This document shows positions 7,981-16,466 of a DNA stretch of 64,000 nt, one piece after another. Under the pieces are notes generated by a model that saw nothing but the letters and a program-made list of their open reading frames with translations, ran no database searches and was not told where the DNA came from. Source of the DNA: Armatimonadota bacterium (GTDB lineage: Bacteria > Armatimonadota > Fimbriimonadia > Fimbriimonadales > Fimbriimonadaceae). Positions within the stretch are counted from its first letter, which is position 1. Each line of letters starts with the position of its first letter. The stretch is taken from NCBI GenBank assembly GCA_016125185.1, contig WGMG01000007.1, positions 124,001-188,000 on the forward strand, given 5' to 3'. Position numbers and translations under genes: made by a program.

Positions 7981-9618
7981 CTAGCCGTTCATCGGAATCC
8001 GAACACCCGCCCGCTCAGCAAACTCGATCGCCTCGTCGTATCCCGCATCGACATGCCGAATAACTCCCATCCCCGGGTCCGACGTCAGTACTCGCTCCAA
8101 TCGCTTCGCCGCCGCCTCGGTTCCGTCGGCGACCACCACCATGCCCGCGTGCTGAGAGTAGCCAATCCCGACCCCGCCGCCATTATGGATCGAGACCCAG
8201 GTCGCCCCCGCCGCCGTGTTCACTAAGGCGTTCAACAGCGCCCAGTCGGCGACCGCGTCGCTGGTGTCTCGCATCGATTCCGTCTCGCGATTCGGCGAGG
8301 CGACCGACCCGCAGTCGAGGTGGTCGCGACCAATGACGATCGGTGCCTTGATCTCGCCCGTTCGCACCAACCCGTTGATCGCCAAGCCCATCTTTGCCCG
8401 CTCGCCGTAGCCCAACCAGCAGATACGCGCGGGCAAGCCCTGAAATTGAATTTTCTCCGAGGCGAGCCGGAGCCACCGCTGAAGCGACTCATTTTCGGGA
8501 AACAGCGATGCCGCTAGTTCGTCCGTGCGGCGGATATCCGCCGGATCGCCCGAGAGCGCCGCCCATCGAAACGGCCCTTTCCCTTCGCAGAAAAGGGGGC
8601 GAATGTACTCCGGCACGAATCCCTTGATCTCGAACGCGTCGGTCACTCCCGCCTGCACCGCGTAGGCCCGAATATTGTTGCCGTAGTCAAACGTAACCGC
8701 CCCGCGAGACTTCAGGTCCAGCATCGCCTGAACGTGCAAACCCATCGTCGCAATGCTCCAACGCTGGTACTCGTCAGGATCGCGCTTGCGCAATTCCAGC
8801 GCTTCCGCCAGCGACATGCCGTTCGGCACATAGCCGTTCAGCGGGTCGTGGGCGCTGGTCTGGTCGGTCAAAACGTCGGGCGTGATCCCCCGCCTCAGAA
8901 GCTCGGGCAAAACGTCCGCGCAGTTGCCGACTAACCCAATGCTTACCGCTTCCTTGGCCGCCAGAGCCCGCTCGATTCGGGGCCAAGCCTCGTCCAGAGT
9001 AAAGCTGATCTCATCGATGTAACCCGTATCCAGGCGCTTGCGGATTCGCGATTCGTCCACATCGACGCCCAGGAAAACCGCGCCGTTCATCGTGGCCGCC
9101 AGCGGCTGAGCGCCACCCATCCCGCCAATGCCGCCGCTAACCACCAAGCGGCCCGACAACGACCCACCGAAGTGCCGATCCGCCGCCGCGGCAAAGGTCT
9201 CAAACGTCCCTTGCACGATGCCTTGGCTCCCGATGTAAATCCACGAGCCCGCCGTCATCTGGCCGTACATCATCAGCCCCAGCTTCTCCAGCCGACCGAA
9301 TTCTTCCCAATTCGACCACTTCCCAACCAGGTTCGAATTGGCGATCAGAACGCGGGGCGCGTCCGCCTGCGTTCGGAAAATACCAACCGGTTTGCCCGAC
9401 TGAACCAAGAGCGTTTCATCGTTCTCCAGGGACTGAAGCGACCGAACGATCGCATGAAAAGCGTCCCAGTTCCGCGCCGCCTTTCCAGTTCCGCCGTACA
9501 CGATCAGATGGTCGGGGTCCTCGGCCACCATCGGGTCGAGGTTGTTCATGAGCATGCGCAGGGCGGCCTCCTGTTGCCATCCCTTGCACGTGAGTTGAGA
9601 TCCGGTGGGAGCTTTCAT
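7981..9618 (-). CDS. hutU: Urocanate hydratase
   Basis: A 545-residue NAD-dependent urocanase that turns urocanate into 4-imidazolone-5-propionate, step two of histidine breakdown. Marks include [20 protein letters not shown] near the N-terminus, the glycine-rich [15 protein letters not shown] and [18 protein letters not shown] (NAD-binding region), [20 protein letters not shown], and the C-terminal [20 protein letters not shown]. Length is normal for the family. The start overlaps the hutH stop by 4 bp. Confidence 0.97.
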   Translation of the reverse strand: MKAPTGSQLTCKGWQQEAALRMLMNNLDPMVAEDPDHLIVYGGTGKAARNWDAFHAIVRSLQSLENDETLLVQSGKPVGIFRTQADAPRVLIANSNLVGKWSNWEEFGRLEKLGLMMYGQMTAGSWIYIGSQGIVQGTFETFAAAADRHFGGSLSGRLVVSGGIGGMGGAQPLAATMNGAVFLGVDVDESRIRKRLDTGYIDEISFTLDEAWPRIERALAAKEAVSIGLVGNCADVLPELLRRGITPDVLTDQTSAHDPLNGYVPNGMSLAEALELRKRDPDEYQRWSIATMGLHVQAMLDLKSRGAVTFDYGNNIRAYAVQAGVTDAFEIKGFVPEYIRPLFCEGKGPFRWAALSGDPADIRRTDELAASLFPENESLQRWLRLASEKIQFQGLPARICWLGYGERAKMGLAINGLVRTGEIKAPIVIGRDHLDCGSVASPNRETESMRDTSDAVADWALLNALVNTAAGATWVSIHNGGGVGIGYSQHAGMVVVADGTEAAAKRLERVLTSDPGMGVIRHVDAGYDEAIEFAERAGVRIPMNG

Positions 9619-11144
9619 AGAATCGTTTCCAACCCCGAATCGAATGCGCCACGCCCAATCGCGGCGGCAATGGCTTCGAAGTCGGGGGCGAGGTAGCGGT
9701 CCTGTTGGACCCGAGGAATGTCGAGGGCAATGCGCACGGTTTCGTGCGCACGTTCGATCGCCGCGCCAGCTCGCAAGGGACGCCGATACTCAAGCCCTTC
9801 GGCCGCGGTCAAAAGTTCGATGGCGAGGCCACGCTCGACGTTGTCGACGATCCGCCGGAATTTGAGCGCGCTGGTCATGCCCATCGAAACGTGGTCTTCC
9901 TTCCCGCCCGAAGTCGGCACCGAATCGACGCTGGCGGGATGGCTGAGCACCTTGCAGTCATTCAGCAAGGCAGCGACCGTCACGTGTGGCATCATAAAGC
10001 CCGATCCCGTGCCAGGGTGTCCGCTTAGGAATGCCGGAAGCCCCTCGTTTGCATCGGGGTTCACCAGTCGATCCATCCGACGTTCGGAAATCGAGAGCAG
10101 GTCGGTCATGACGATGGCCGCGTAATCCAGCGCATAGGCAAGTGGGGCACCGTGGAAATTTCCACCCGAAATGACATCGCCATTCTCGCGGAATACGAGC
10201 GGGTTGTCCGTCGCCGCGCCGGTCTCCTGCTCCAATGTCTCCCGAACATGCCGAAGGGCAGAACGCACTGCCCCATGAACCTGAGGCATACACCGCAGGC
10301 AGTAGGCGTCTTGCACGCGCGAGTCGCCCACCCGATGCGATTCGCGAATTTCCGAACCTTCCATCAGGCCGAGCAAGTGCTTGGCCGAGGCAATCTGTCC
10401 CTCATGCCGCCGAGCCTCGTGGATGCGCAGATCGAAAGCGGTTGGCGTGCCCATCAGGGCTTCCAAGGTCATCGCGCCGATGATATCCGCGGCATGGACG
10501 CACCGCAACGCGCGAATCAGGCCTAGGCATCCAACGCCTCCAATTGCTTGGGTTCCGTTCAGCAAGGCCAGACCCTCTTTCGGTTCCAATGCCAATGGAG
10601 TGAGTCCCTGCTTTTCCAGTGCCTTGCGAGCGGGAACTCTCGTCGAGCCGGACCAGCATTCACCTTCGCCGATCATCGCCAGCGCAAGGTGTGCCAGCGG
10701 CGCAAGGTCGCCAGACGCGCCCACCGAACCCTGGGACGGCACGACCGGAGTGATGCGCTTGTTGAGCATTTCGACGAGGAATTCAATCACCTCGACTCGC
10801 GCTCCGCTAAAGCCCTGAGCTAGGACATTGAGACGAAGGAGCATCATCGCTCGGGTTTCGGGAATGCTGAGAGGTTCACCCACTCCGACCGCATGACTTC
10901 GAACCAGGTTAAGTTGAAGTTGGCGCAGTTCGTCGTCGGGAATATGGACGTCGGCCAGGCGGCCAAAGCCGGTGTTGATGCCGTACGTGACGACATGGTT
11001 GTGGACAATGTGGTCGACAACTTGGCGCGACTCCGCCACGATTCGACGAGTGGCGTCCGAGAGTTGGACCTTGGTTGCGCCAAACGCCACGTCGGCAATT
11101 TGGGCAAGAGTGAGCGGCTTAGGCTCGACGGTGAGCACGCCCAT
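9615..11144 (-). CDS. hutH: Histidine ammonia-lyase
   Basis: A 509-residue enzyme that removes ammonia from histidine to give urocanate, the entry step of the hut pathway. The self-forming MIO cofactor motif is [17 protein letters not shown], with Ala-Ser-Gly at residues 143-145. Other family marks are TYGINTGFG (residues 53-61), [12 protein letters not shown], and the glutamine-rich [13 protein letters not shown] segment. It is the first hut gene, and its start lies only 3 bp after the stop of a cysteine-rich lipoprotein-like gene, so hut transcription may begin upstream of 11744. No HutP or HutC regulator is visible nearby. Confidence 0.97.
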   Translation of the reverse strand: MGVLTVEPKPLTLAQIADVAFGATKVQLSDATRRIVAESRQVVDHIVHNHVVTYGINTGFGRLADVHIPDDELRQLQLNLVRSHAVGVGEPLSIPETRAMMLLRLNVLAQGFSGARVEVIEFLVEMLNKRITPVVPSQGSVGASGDLAPLAHLALAMIGEGECWSGSTRVPARKALEKQGLTPLALEPKEGLALLNGTQAIGGVGCLGLIRALRCVHAADIIGAMTLEALMGTPTAFDLRIHEARRHEGQIASAKHLLGLMEGSEIRESHRVGDSRVQDAYCLRCMPQVHGAVRSALRHVRETLEQETGAATDNPLVFRENGDVISGGNFHGAPLAYALDYAAIVMTDLLSISERRMDRLVNPDANEGLPAFLSGHPGTGSGFMMPHVTVAALLNDCKVLSHPASVDSVPTSGGKEDHVSMGMTSALKFRRIVDNVERGLAIELLTAAEGLEYRRPLRAGAAIERAHETVRIALDIPRVQQDRYLAPDFEAIAAAIGRGAFDSGLETIL

Positions 11145-11147
11145 AGT

Positions 11148-11744
11148 TTACTTGGATGGCGGTGAAGAAGAACGGCTTGATGTAACCGTTGGCACCATCA
11201 AATCGCCAACGAAGACCGTCGTCTTCGGCGAAGGTTTTGAACTCGGAATGATCGCCTCTTTCACTTCTTCGATGAACTCCTCGACCTTCTCCTCAATCGC
11301 CTCGAAGGTTGTCGGTTTGGGATCCGAAGCCCAATGAGTGTCGGCCACGTCCGGGAATTCGTCGAGGTTGCTCGCCGTAGCCGGGCTCGAAGCTTGAGCT
11401 TGAACCGGCGTTTGCGGAGTCGTTGCCACCGCAACCGGTGTCGGACTGGAGGCGCATCCGGCCGCGGTCGCCGCGATAGCTCCCGCGACGGCCAAACGAG
11501 GAATCCACCCGTCCTTGGTTAGAACGCCGAATTTCTCGTTGACGGTCAGGCGAACGCAAACCTTTCCTGTCGATGCCGCCAACGCCTCAGCCTCTTCGGC
11601 AGGCATCTCGGCGATGTTATGGACGTGGCAACCACACCCGGCACAAAAACGCTGACGTTCGTCGCCTTCCATCGCGTCCCAATTCTCGGGGCACCGGAAG
11701 GAAACGTCAATTCTTTGTAGTTTTTTGAATTTGGAGCCCTTCAT
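11148..11744 (-). CDS. Cysteine-rich lipoprotein-like protein, tandem paralogue 1
   Basis: A 198-residue protein of unknown function, third in transcription order of three tandem paralogues. The N-terminal domain (residues 1-80) has C18, C34, C37, C39, H40, H42 and C63 in the pattern CPENWDAMEGDE...RFCAGCGCHVHN...VC. The same layout (C-x-E-x-W...RFC-x2-C...VC) is found in a short domain at the N-terminus of many Bacteroidota and other bacterial proteins; I infer a bound metal, probably zinc. Next comes a hydrophobic segment of about 14 residues ending in AAGC (C97), like a lipoprotein signal, then a Pro/Ser/Thr-rich tail with an acidic helix. I start at ATG 11744, aligned with the paralogues; ATG 11768 is longer. 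It overlaps the preceding paralogue by 38 bp. Confidence 0.8.
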   Translation of the reverse strand: MKGSKFKKLQRIDVSFRCPENWDAMEGDERQRFCAGCGCHVHNIAEMPAEEAEALAASTGKVCVRLTVNEKFGVLTKDGWIPRLAVAGAIAATAAGCASSPTPVAVATTPQTPVQAQASSPATASNLDEFPDVADTHWASDPKPTTFEAIEEKVEEFIEEVKEAIIPSSKPSPKTTVFVGDLMVPTVTSSRSSSPPSK

Positions 11745-12246
11745 GGTCGGGTGCCTTGGACCAGTCAAAAGAAGTGTCGTTCGAATAGCTGTCGATGTTC
11801 GCCGGGGTTCCGGTCACAACCCGAACGCTAGGGTCCGTCTTGGGTGAACTCGAAGGTTGATGAGTGATCGTAGCCAGCTCTTGGTTCGGGGCACTGTTCA
11901 CGGGAGCCGACGTCGTAGAACCGATGATGGTTTCCGATTGTTGCTGGGCACATCCGGCGGAAGTGACAGCAAGCATTCCGGCTAAAGCTAAGCGCGGGAT
12001 CCAGCCGTCCCGCGTCCGAATCCCCAATCTTTCATGTAGAGTCAGACGGATGCAGACTTTCTCGTCTTGGCTAAGCTTTGCAAGTTCTTCAGCATCCTCC
12101 GCTGGCATTTCCGCGATGTTATGGACATGGCAACCGCATCCGGCGCAGAAGCGCTGGCGTTCATCGCCTTCCATCGAATCCCAACTCTCGGGGCACTGGA
12201 AGGAGACATTAATTCTTCGCAGATTCTGGAACGTACTTGGCTTCAT
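11707..12246 (-). CDS. Cysteine-rich lipoprotein-like protein, tandem paralogue 2
   Basis: A 179-residue paralogue of its two neighbours. The N-terminal 85 residues keep C18, C34, C37, C39, H40, H42 and C65 (CPESWDSMEGDE, RFCAGCGCHVHN, VCIRL) and the motif DGWIPR just before a hydrophobic segment that ends TSAGC (C99). The last 80 residues are low-complexity (Ser, Thr, Pro, Gln, Asn) and do not align well with the paralogues. I use ATG 12246 because it aligns all three N-termini; ATG 12267 lies in frame upstream. It overlaps the paralogue on each side by exactly 38 bp. Confidence 0.8.
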   Translation of the reverse strand: MKPSTFQNLRRINVSFQCPESWDSMEGDERQRFCAGCGCHVHNIAEMPAEDAEELAKLSQDEKVCIRLTLHERLGIRTRDGWIPRLALAGMLAVTSAGCAQQQSETIIGSTTSAPVNSAPNQELATITHQPSSSPKTDPSVRVVTGTPANIDSYSNDTSFDWSKAPDHEGLQIQKTTKN

Positions 12247-12769
12247 GAATAGGTTCACCTCCAGCACCTGATTTGGTGCTTACCAACGACACCCAACCGG
12301 AAATGGCATAGACTTCAGGTTCCTTCTTGGAACCTGGCAGAAACTTTTCCTTCACAGACTCAGCCACTTCCGACGCTTTGTCCTTCATATCGTCGAAGGC
12401 TTCGCCAGGGGTCTTTCCTCCGAAGGCAGGCGGTGGAGCGCTTGCAGATGCGGCTGTTGTTGGACTCGTCGCGCAACCAGCAGCAGTGGCCGCGATGATG
12501 CCGGCCGCCGCCAAACGTGGAACCCAGCCGTCCTTCGTCAAGATTCCAAGCTTCTTACTGAAAGTAAGTCGGATACAGACCCTTTCGGTCTCATTCCGAA
12601 TGGCCAGAGCTTCTGCCTCCTCGGCACTGAGTTCAGCAATATTGTGAACTTGACATCCACAACCGGCGCAATGCCGTAGTTGCTCGTCGCCTTCCATCGC
12701 GTCCCAATCTTCGGGGCATTTGAACCCCACATCGATCATCGGCAGTCGTTCGAATTTCGAAAAATCCAT
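12209..12769 (-). CDS. Cysteine-rich lipoprotein-like protein, tandem paralogue 3
   Basis: A 186-residue paralogue and the first of the three in transcription order. It keeps C18, C34, C37, C39, H42 and C65, but H40 is replaced by Q and F33 by H (LRHCAGCGCQVHN), so the metal site may rest on the four or five cysteines. The hydrophobic segment ends AATAAGC (C99). The tail has a helix-forming stretch (DDMKDKASEVAESVKEKF) and a hydrophobic end YAISGWVSLV that resembles VFVGDLMVPTV in paralogue 1. It begins 16 bp after the stop of the small membrane protein gene at 12786. Confidence 0.8.
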   Translation of the reverse strand: MDFSKFERLPMIDVGFKCPEDWDAMEGDEQLRHCAGCGCQVHNIAELSAEEAEALAIRNETERVCIRLTFSKKLGILTKDGWVPRLAAAGIIAATAAGCATSPTTAASASAPPPAFGGKTPGEAFDDMKDKASEVAESVKEKFLPGSKKEPEVYAISGWVSLVSTKSGAGGEPIHEAKYVPESAKN

Positions 12770-12785
12770 CGGCCCAACCCTCCTC

Positions 12786-13292
12786 TCATTGTAAGGGAAG
12801 ATCGGCGATATTCGACTGATTGTCGGCTTCCATGTCGAGTTTGGTTGAATAAGGAACGCCAGTATTCCGAGCCTTCCAGTTAAGAAAGTCCATCACTCCA
12901 GCGATAACTAGAGCCGTAAAGGCTCCGGCTATGTCCAGAATCCGAATCAATCTTTCGGCCGACGCGGGACCTGGCTCGTCATCGAGCAAACTCCCCAGCG
13001 AAAGACAGCAGACAAAGCCGAAGAGGCAGAGAACGGCGGCGAGGAACTTTTGTTGGGGAGCGGTGATGGCGCAAGCAAGAAGAGCTACAAAGGGCACCAT
13101 CACTGCACTGATGCAATATTCGAACATCGGATGGTCGTAGAACGCGCTCTTGGACAAGTCCGGGACAGGGTGAAGAGGCTGCGTCACCAAATGGATGAGG
13201 AGAGGAATGCCCAAGCTCGAAACAATAAGGATCGCCGGTGCCAAGAGGAACCAGATTCCCCAAGAAACTTGAAATGCCCGTAGTCGATGCAC
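12786..13292 (-). CDS. Four-helix membrane protein, unknown function
   Basis: A 168-residue protein with about four membrane segments (WGIWFLLAPAILIVSSLGIP; a segment around YCISAVMVPFVALLACAI; AAVLCLFGFVCCLSLGSLL; and one around IAGAFTALVIAGVMDFL) and a polar C-terminal tail. I recognise no family. GTG 13292 is my start, because the longer frame to 13409 runs into the hupE-like gene and its first 35 residues are basic and non-membrane. It sits between the HupE-like gene (59 bp upstream) and the cysteine-rich trio (16 bp downstream), so it may be part of the same transcript. Confidence 0.6.
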   Translation of the reverse strand: MHRLRAFQVSWGIWFLLAPAILIVSSLGIPLLIHLVTQPLHPVPDLSKSAFYDHPMFEYCISAVMVPFVALLACAITAPQQKFLAAVLCLFGFVCCLSLGSLLDDEPGPASAERLIRILDIAGAFTALVIAGVMDFLNWKARNTGVPYSTKLDMEADNQSNIADLPLQ

Positions 13293-13351
13293 GTGATGAT
13301 TCCTATTAGCCCTAACACTCCCCGAGCCGCTTAAGTGCCTAAGACAGAATT

Positions 13352-14368
13352 TTAGCCGCCGCGAATGATTCTTTCGCCGAACCAGAACAGGCCAACGAGG
13401 CTGATACAAACCGCAGTCGCGACCGTTGCCGGTTGGTAGAGCTTCGGCCTCCGGTCCTGGAACCAGAGCAAGATCGGAATACCGACCAGGATCAGCGATA
13501 TCTGAACGAGCTCGACGCCGATGTTAAACGACGCGAGCGAGACGGCCGCTTGTCCGGGCGGCAGACCGGCCTCCGTCAACGCTCCCGCGAACCCAAAGCC
13601 ATGAATCAGGCCGAAGCTGAAGGCGATCAAAACCGTTCGCCAAACCTTGTCGTCGGGCTTAAAGAATTTCTCGGCCGCCACCGCGACAATGGAAAGCGCA
13701 ATCAGTGGCTCTACAATCCGCGAAGGCAACGTGAAGATGTTGAGCGCGCAAAGTGACAGCGTGATGCTATGGGCGACGGTGAAGCCGGTCGCGACTTTGA
13801 CTAGCTCCCGAATTCGCGGGCGGGCGAGCATCAGTCCGAAGATGAAAAGCAGATGGTCCGGTCCCGACAGAATGTGCTCGATTCCCATCAGGAGGAACGT
13901 CTTCATCGTCGCCAAAACGCTCACGTGCTGTGGCGTGGATGATTTCGCCGCGCCATACCGCCAAGACGGAAACTCCGAAGTCAGAACCGCCTGACCCGCG
14001 ACGTCGCCGTCCTTCATCACCGTCACAATCGTCTTCGTGGTCGGATCGTTGGCAAAGAGCCTTTGCGAGACGTCCAGCGACTCAACCGGCTCATCGATTC
14101 GAGCCTGGAGTGTTACATTGTCGGTCGGCTTATCGACCATCAGGTTCGGCTTCTCGCAGGTCCAGTTGTGGCCGTTGACCTGAAGATGAATCTCTGAACC
14201 CAGCGCCTCGGGCGTCGTTCCCGTCTTCTTGATGTTCGTCAGCGTGGTCTGGATGGCGACGGTCGCGCCTTTGGCGTCCAAGATGAACTTCAGACCGGAA
14301 ATGCTGGTGTCATGTGCCCACGCCAGACAACTAGCGATCAATAGCACAAAGGTGGCGAACCAGCGCAT
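13352..14368 (-). CDS. HupE/UreJ-family membrane protein
   Basis: A 338-residue protein. It has an 18-residue signal peptide (cleavage after AWA), an extracytoplasmic beta-rich domain of about 120 residues, then a membrane domain with six or seven helices holding the HupE/UreJ_2 marks: GIEHILSGPDHLLFIFGL, ATGFTVAHSITLSL, SFGLIHGFGFAGAL and FNIGVELVQ. HupE/UreJ proteins are linked to nickel or other metal movement for hydrogenase and urease; this larger two-domain form is common in genomes without either, so the substrate is open. The downstream genes on the same strand include the cysteine-rich metal-site trio, which fits a metal-related theme but does not prove one. Confidence 0.85.
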   Translation of the reverse strand: MRWFATFVLLIASCLAWAHDTSISGLKFILDAKGATVAIQTTLTNIKKTGTTPEALGSEIHLQVNGHNWTCEKPNLMVDKPTDNVTLQARIDEPVESLDVSQRLFANDPTTKTIVTVMKDGDVAGQAVLTSEFPSWRYGAAKSSTPQHVSVLATMKTFLLMGIEHILSGPDHLLFIFGLMLARPRIRELVKVATGFTVAHSITLSLCALNIFTLPSRIVEPLIALSIVAVAAEKFFKPDDKVWRTVLIAFSFGLIHGFGFAGALTEAGLPPGQAAVSLASFNIGVELVQISLILVGIPILLWFQDRRPKLYQPATVATAVCISLVGLFWFGERIIRGG

Positions 14369-14440
14369 GGGTTCATGCTACTCGGTCAGCGTTTGGAAGT
14401 CGTTTGGGTTCAGAAAGAATTCAGAACCTGTTCATGAAAG

Positions 14441-14470
14441 CGGGACCTTCCCCTATGAGAAAAGGTCCCG
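14441..14470. terminator. Hairpin between two minus-strand genes
   Basis: CGGGACCTT and AAGGTCCCG form a perfect 9-bp stem with a 12-base loop, starting 9 bp after the DUF6159-like gene stop. On the minus strand only a short CTTTC follows, so termination, if any, would be weak. Confidence 0.4.
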
Positions 14471-14479
14471 ACAATGAGG

Positions 14480-15370
14480 TTATCGACCGGGGCGGAAGTA
14501 ACCGCTGACTTTGGAAGGCGGCTTCTGCATGAACGCCATCTGAAGCTGGTCCTGCGTGTATACGTTCGGAATCTGACCCGTTCGCGCATATTGGAACACG
14601 GCGGTGGTGTAGATGCTCGAGAGGCAACTGCCGATGATGGCGAGTCCAAGCCAGAAGAGAATGGCGAAGCCGACGGCACCAACAATGACCCAAACCGACT
14701 GCGTAAAGGCGGCGACGATGATCATCGGAATCGGAACCAGGGTCAGCAGCCCCATCGCTAACGAGATGCCGACATTGCCGATAACCGTCTCGCCCCACGT
14801 CTTCTTGATCGTGCCGAACGACTCCTTGATGGCGGCAATCGGACCAAGACCCTCCAGCGCGACCGCAGGAACTACGAAGTAGGTGACGACGTTCCAACCG
14901 GCACCGACAATCGCGACGATAATCTTGCCGACAATCTCAACCCGCTCGCTGATCGCGCGAAGGATGAGGCCGACGGTCGCCGCAACCAGGCTCCAACCAA
15001 GGATTGGGCCAAATCGCTTCAGCGCGACGCTGATTCCTTCGGAAACGCTGGTCGGCTCGTTGTTCAGTACTTTGCTAGCGCAGTGGATGAAGCCGACGTT
15101 GAAGAAGACGACCACGAAGTAACTGACCAGGTAGTAGCAGAACATCACGACGTAGTACAGCACGGGGAAATTGTGAGAATTCAGCTTCGAACCGGATTCA
15201 AACGCCCCACTGGCCTGAAGACTAAAGAAGATCGGCAAAATAAAGCTCACCGTGACGAGGAGCGTTGCAATGCCGGAAATGACGGGAAAAATAGCAAGCG
15301 AAGGTTGGCTTCGCATCACTTGCCAGGACTGCTTTGCCAGCGCCCAGCTTCGATTAAAACGGTCAAACAT
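14480..15370 (-). CDS. DUF6159-like membrane protein
   Basis: A 296-residue polytopic membrane protein with about six hydrophobic segments. It starts with MFDRFNRSWALAKQSWQVMR, the amphipathic opening of the DUF6159 group, and continues with FPVISGIATLLVTVSFILP. No enzymatic motifs are visible. The C-terminal 40 residues are polar (YTRTGQIP-like YARTGQIPNVYTQDQLQ) and end in a basic tail. It lies alone between two hairpins, and its function is unknown. Confidence 0.75.
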   Translation of the reverse strand: MFDRFNRSWALAKQSWQVMRSQPSLAIFPVISGIATLLVTVSFILPIFFSLQASGAFESGSKLNSHNFPVLYYVVMFCYYLVSYFVVVFFNVGFIHCASKVLNNEPTSVSEGISVALKRFGPILGWSLVAATVGLILRAISERVEIVGKIIVAIVGAGWNVVTYFVVPAVALEGLGPIAAIKESFGTIKKTWGETVIGNVGISLAMGLLTLVPIPMIIVAAFTQSVWVIVGAVGFAILFWLGLAIIGSCLSSIYTTAVFQYARTGQIPNVYTQDQLQMAFMQKPPSKVSGYFRPGR

Positions 15371-15419
15371 CGTTTCTATTATAAGGGACGGGATAGATAA
15401 CCGACTGGTTGCGAAGTAG

Positions 15420-15452
15420 GACCAAGGGAAATACTGGGTGTCTCCCTTGGTC
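15420..15452. terminator. Hairpin after the YHYH-domain gene
   Basis: GACCAAGGGA and TCCCTTGGTC form a perfect 10-bp stem with a 13-base loop, 10 bp past the stop of the YHYH-domain gene (minus strand). There is no T-run next to it, so it may act with Rho or as a 3' stabiliser. Confidence 0.5.
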
Positions 15453-15462
15453 GTTTAGGCGG

Positions 15463-16386
15463 CTATTCTCCGCCGCCACCACCTCGTCGTCCACCCGGAG
15501 GAGGTGGGAACCCGGGTGGAGGAGGTCCAAAGCCAGGTCCACCGGGACCTCCGGGACCGCCCGGTCCACGTCGGAAGCTCGAATCGGGGGTGCCAACGAA
15601 CTTTCTCGGAATCCAAGGGTACGCCTCGGAGACCACGTAGTAATAGGTTCCATTCGGGAACTCGGGGGTGACGCCATATCGGCCGTTCGCTTCGTCCAGG
15701 TCTCCAGAGCCCTTCACGTACTCCCAGTCGCGCGTAAACGTGCCGTCATAGACGCCCCCCGGTCCCGCTGTGCCGGATGGCCGCGTGCCCTGTTTCAGCC
15801 TCCAGCTCGACTTCAAAGTCTTCACACCGCTCTTCGCGTCGGTCGCGTTCACGTAGCCATAAAGGCTATAGATCGGAAAGCCGTCGGCCGCCCAGCCAAT
15901 CTGCGTCATCTTGGTGTTGTCGCCGTGCAGGTTCTTCACCAGCCCAACCGGATTTGCGTGGTAGTGGTACGCGCCGTTCGGCTGGACGTGGGCGTTGTTA
16001 AAGTCGATGCCCAGCGTGCCCATCCCGTGGATGATGCCTTCGTAGTTCCATCCTGCTTGGCGGTCGTTGTTCCAATACTCGGCCGTTAGCGGATCGAACG
16101 GAACACCGTTCAGGGCGATGCCGAAATCCTGGTGGCCAAGATCGGTTAAGAATGAAGCCGTCTTTGGCTGAGCCGGAACCTTGAAATGATAGTTCTGCGG
16201 GCTGATCGTGTTGGGATTGCCGCGATTGGGAAAGGCTCCTGTCGTGTGGTCGGGAATTCCGTTCGAGGTGATGACGCGATAGTCGCCTTGAATCTCGATC
16301 TTCACCTGATTGGTGTAGCTCCGTTGCCCCAATGCGACCAAAAGTAGAAGTGGTCCAGTCATGCCTCTATGGTAGCGGGCCTTCAT
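15463..16386 (-). CDS. YHYH-domain secreted protein with Gly/Pro-rich tail
   Basis: A 307-residue exported protein. From ATG 16386 the N-terminus is a signal peptide (basic KARYHR, then GPLLLLVALG). The YHYH domain is marked by GAYHYHANPVGLV and IGWAADGFPIYSLYGY, with the family's typical TGTFTRDWEY-like and NGTYYYVVSEAYPWIPR sequences. YHYH proteins are secreted and of unknown activity. The last 45 residues are a low-complexity tail of Gly, Pro and Arg (GPGGPGGPGGPG, then PPPPGFPPPPGG), possibly for binding surface polymers. A longer frame reaches 16434, but the signal peptide fits the shorter start. Confidence 0.85.
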   Translation of the reverse strand: MKARYHRGMTGPLLLLVALGQRSYTNQVKIEIQGDYRVITSNGIPDHTTGAFPNRGNPNTISPQNYHFKVPAQPKTASFLTDLGHQDFGIALNGVPFDPLTAEYWNNDRQAGWNYEGIIHGMGTLGIDFNNAHVQPNGAYHYHANPVGLVKNLHGDNTKMTQIGWAADGFPIYSLYGYVNATDAKSGVKTLKSSWRLKQGTRPSGTAGPGGVYDGTFTRDWEYVKGSGDLDEANGRYGVTPEFPNGTYYYVVSEAYPWIPRKFVGTPDSSFRRGPGGPGGPGGPGFGPPPPGFPPPPGGRRGGGGGE

Positions 16387-16466
16387 TTGGATTTCATTTG
16401 GCCGTAAAAGTTTCGGACGGTACACTCTGACCATCTCTTGGGCAACGGGGCTCGGAAAGAAAACCT

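Noticed and set aside
15409-16089. A 226-residue plus-strand open frame
   Set aside because: It is antisense to the YHYH gene, which has a signal peptide and family motifs.
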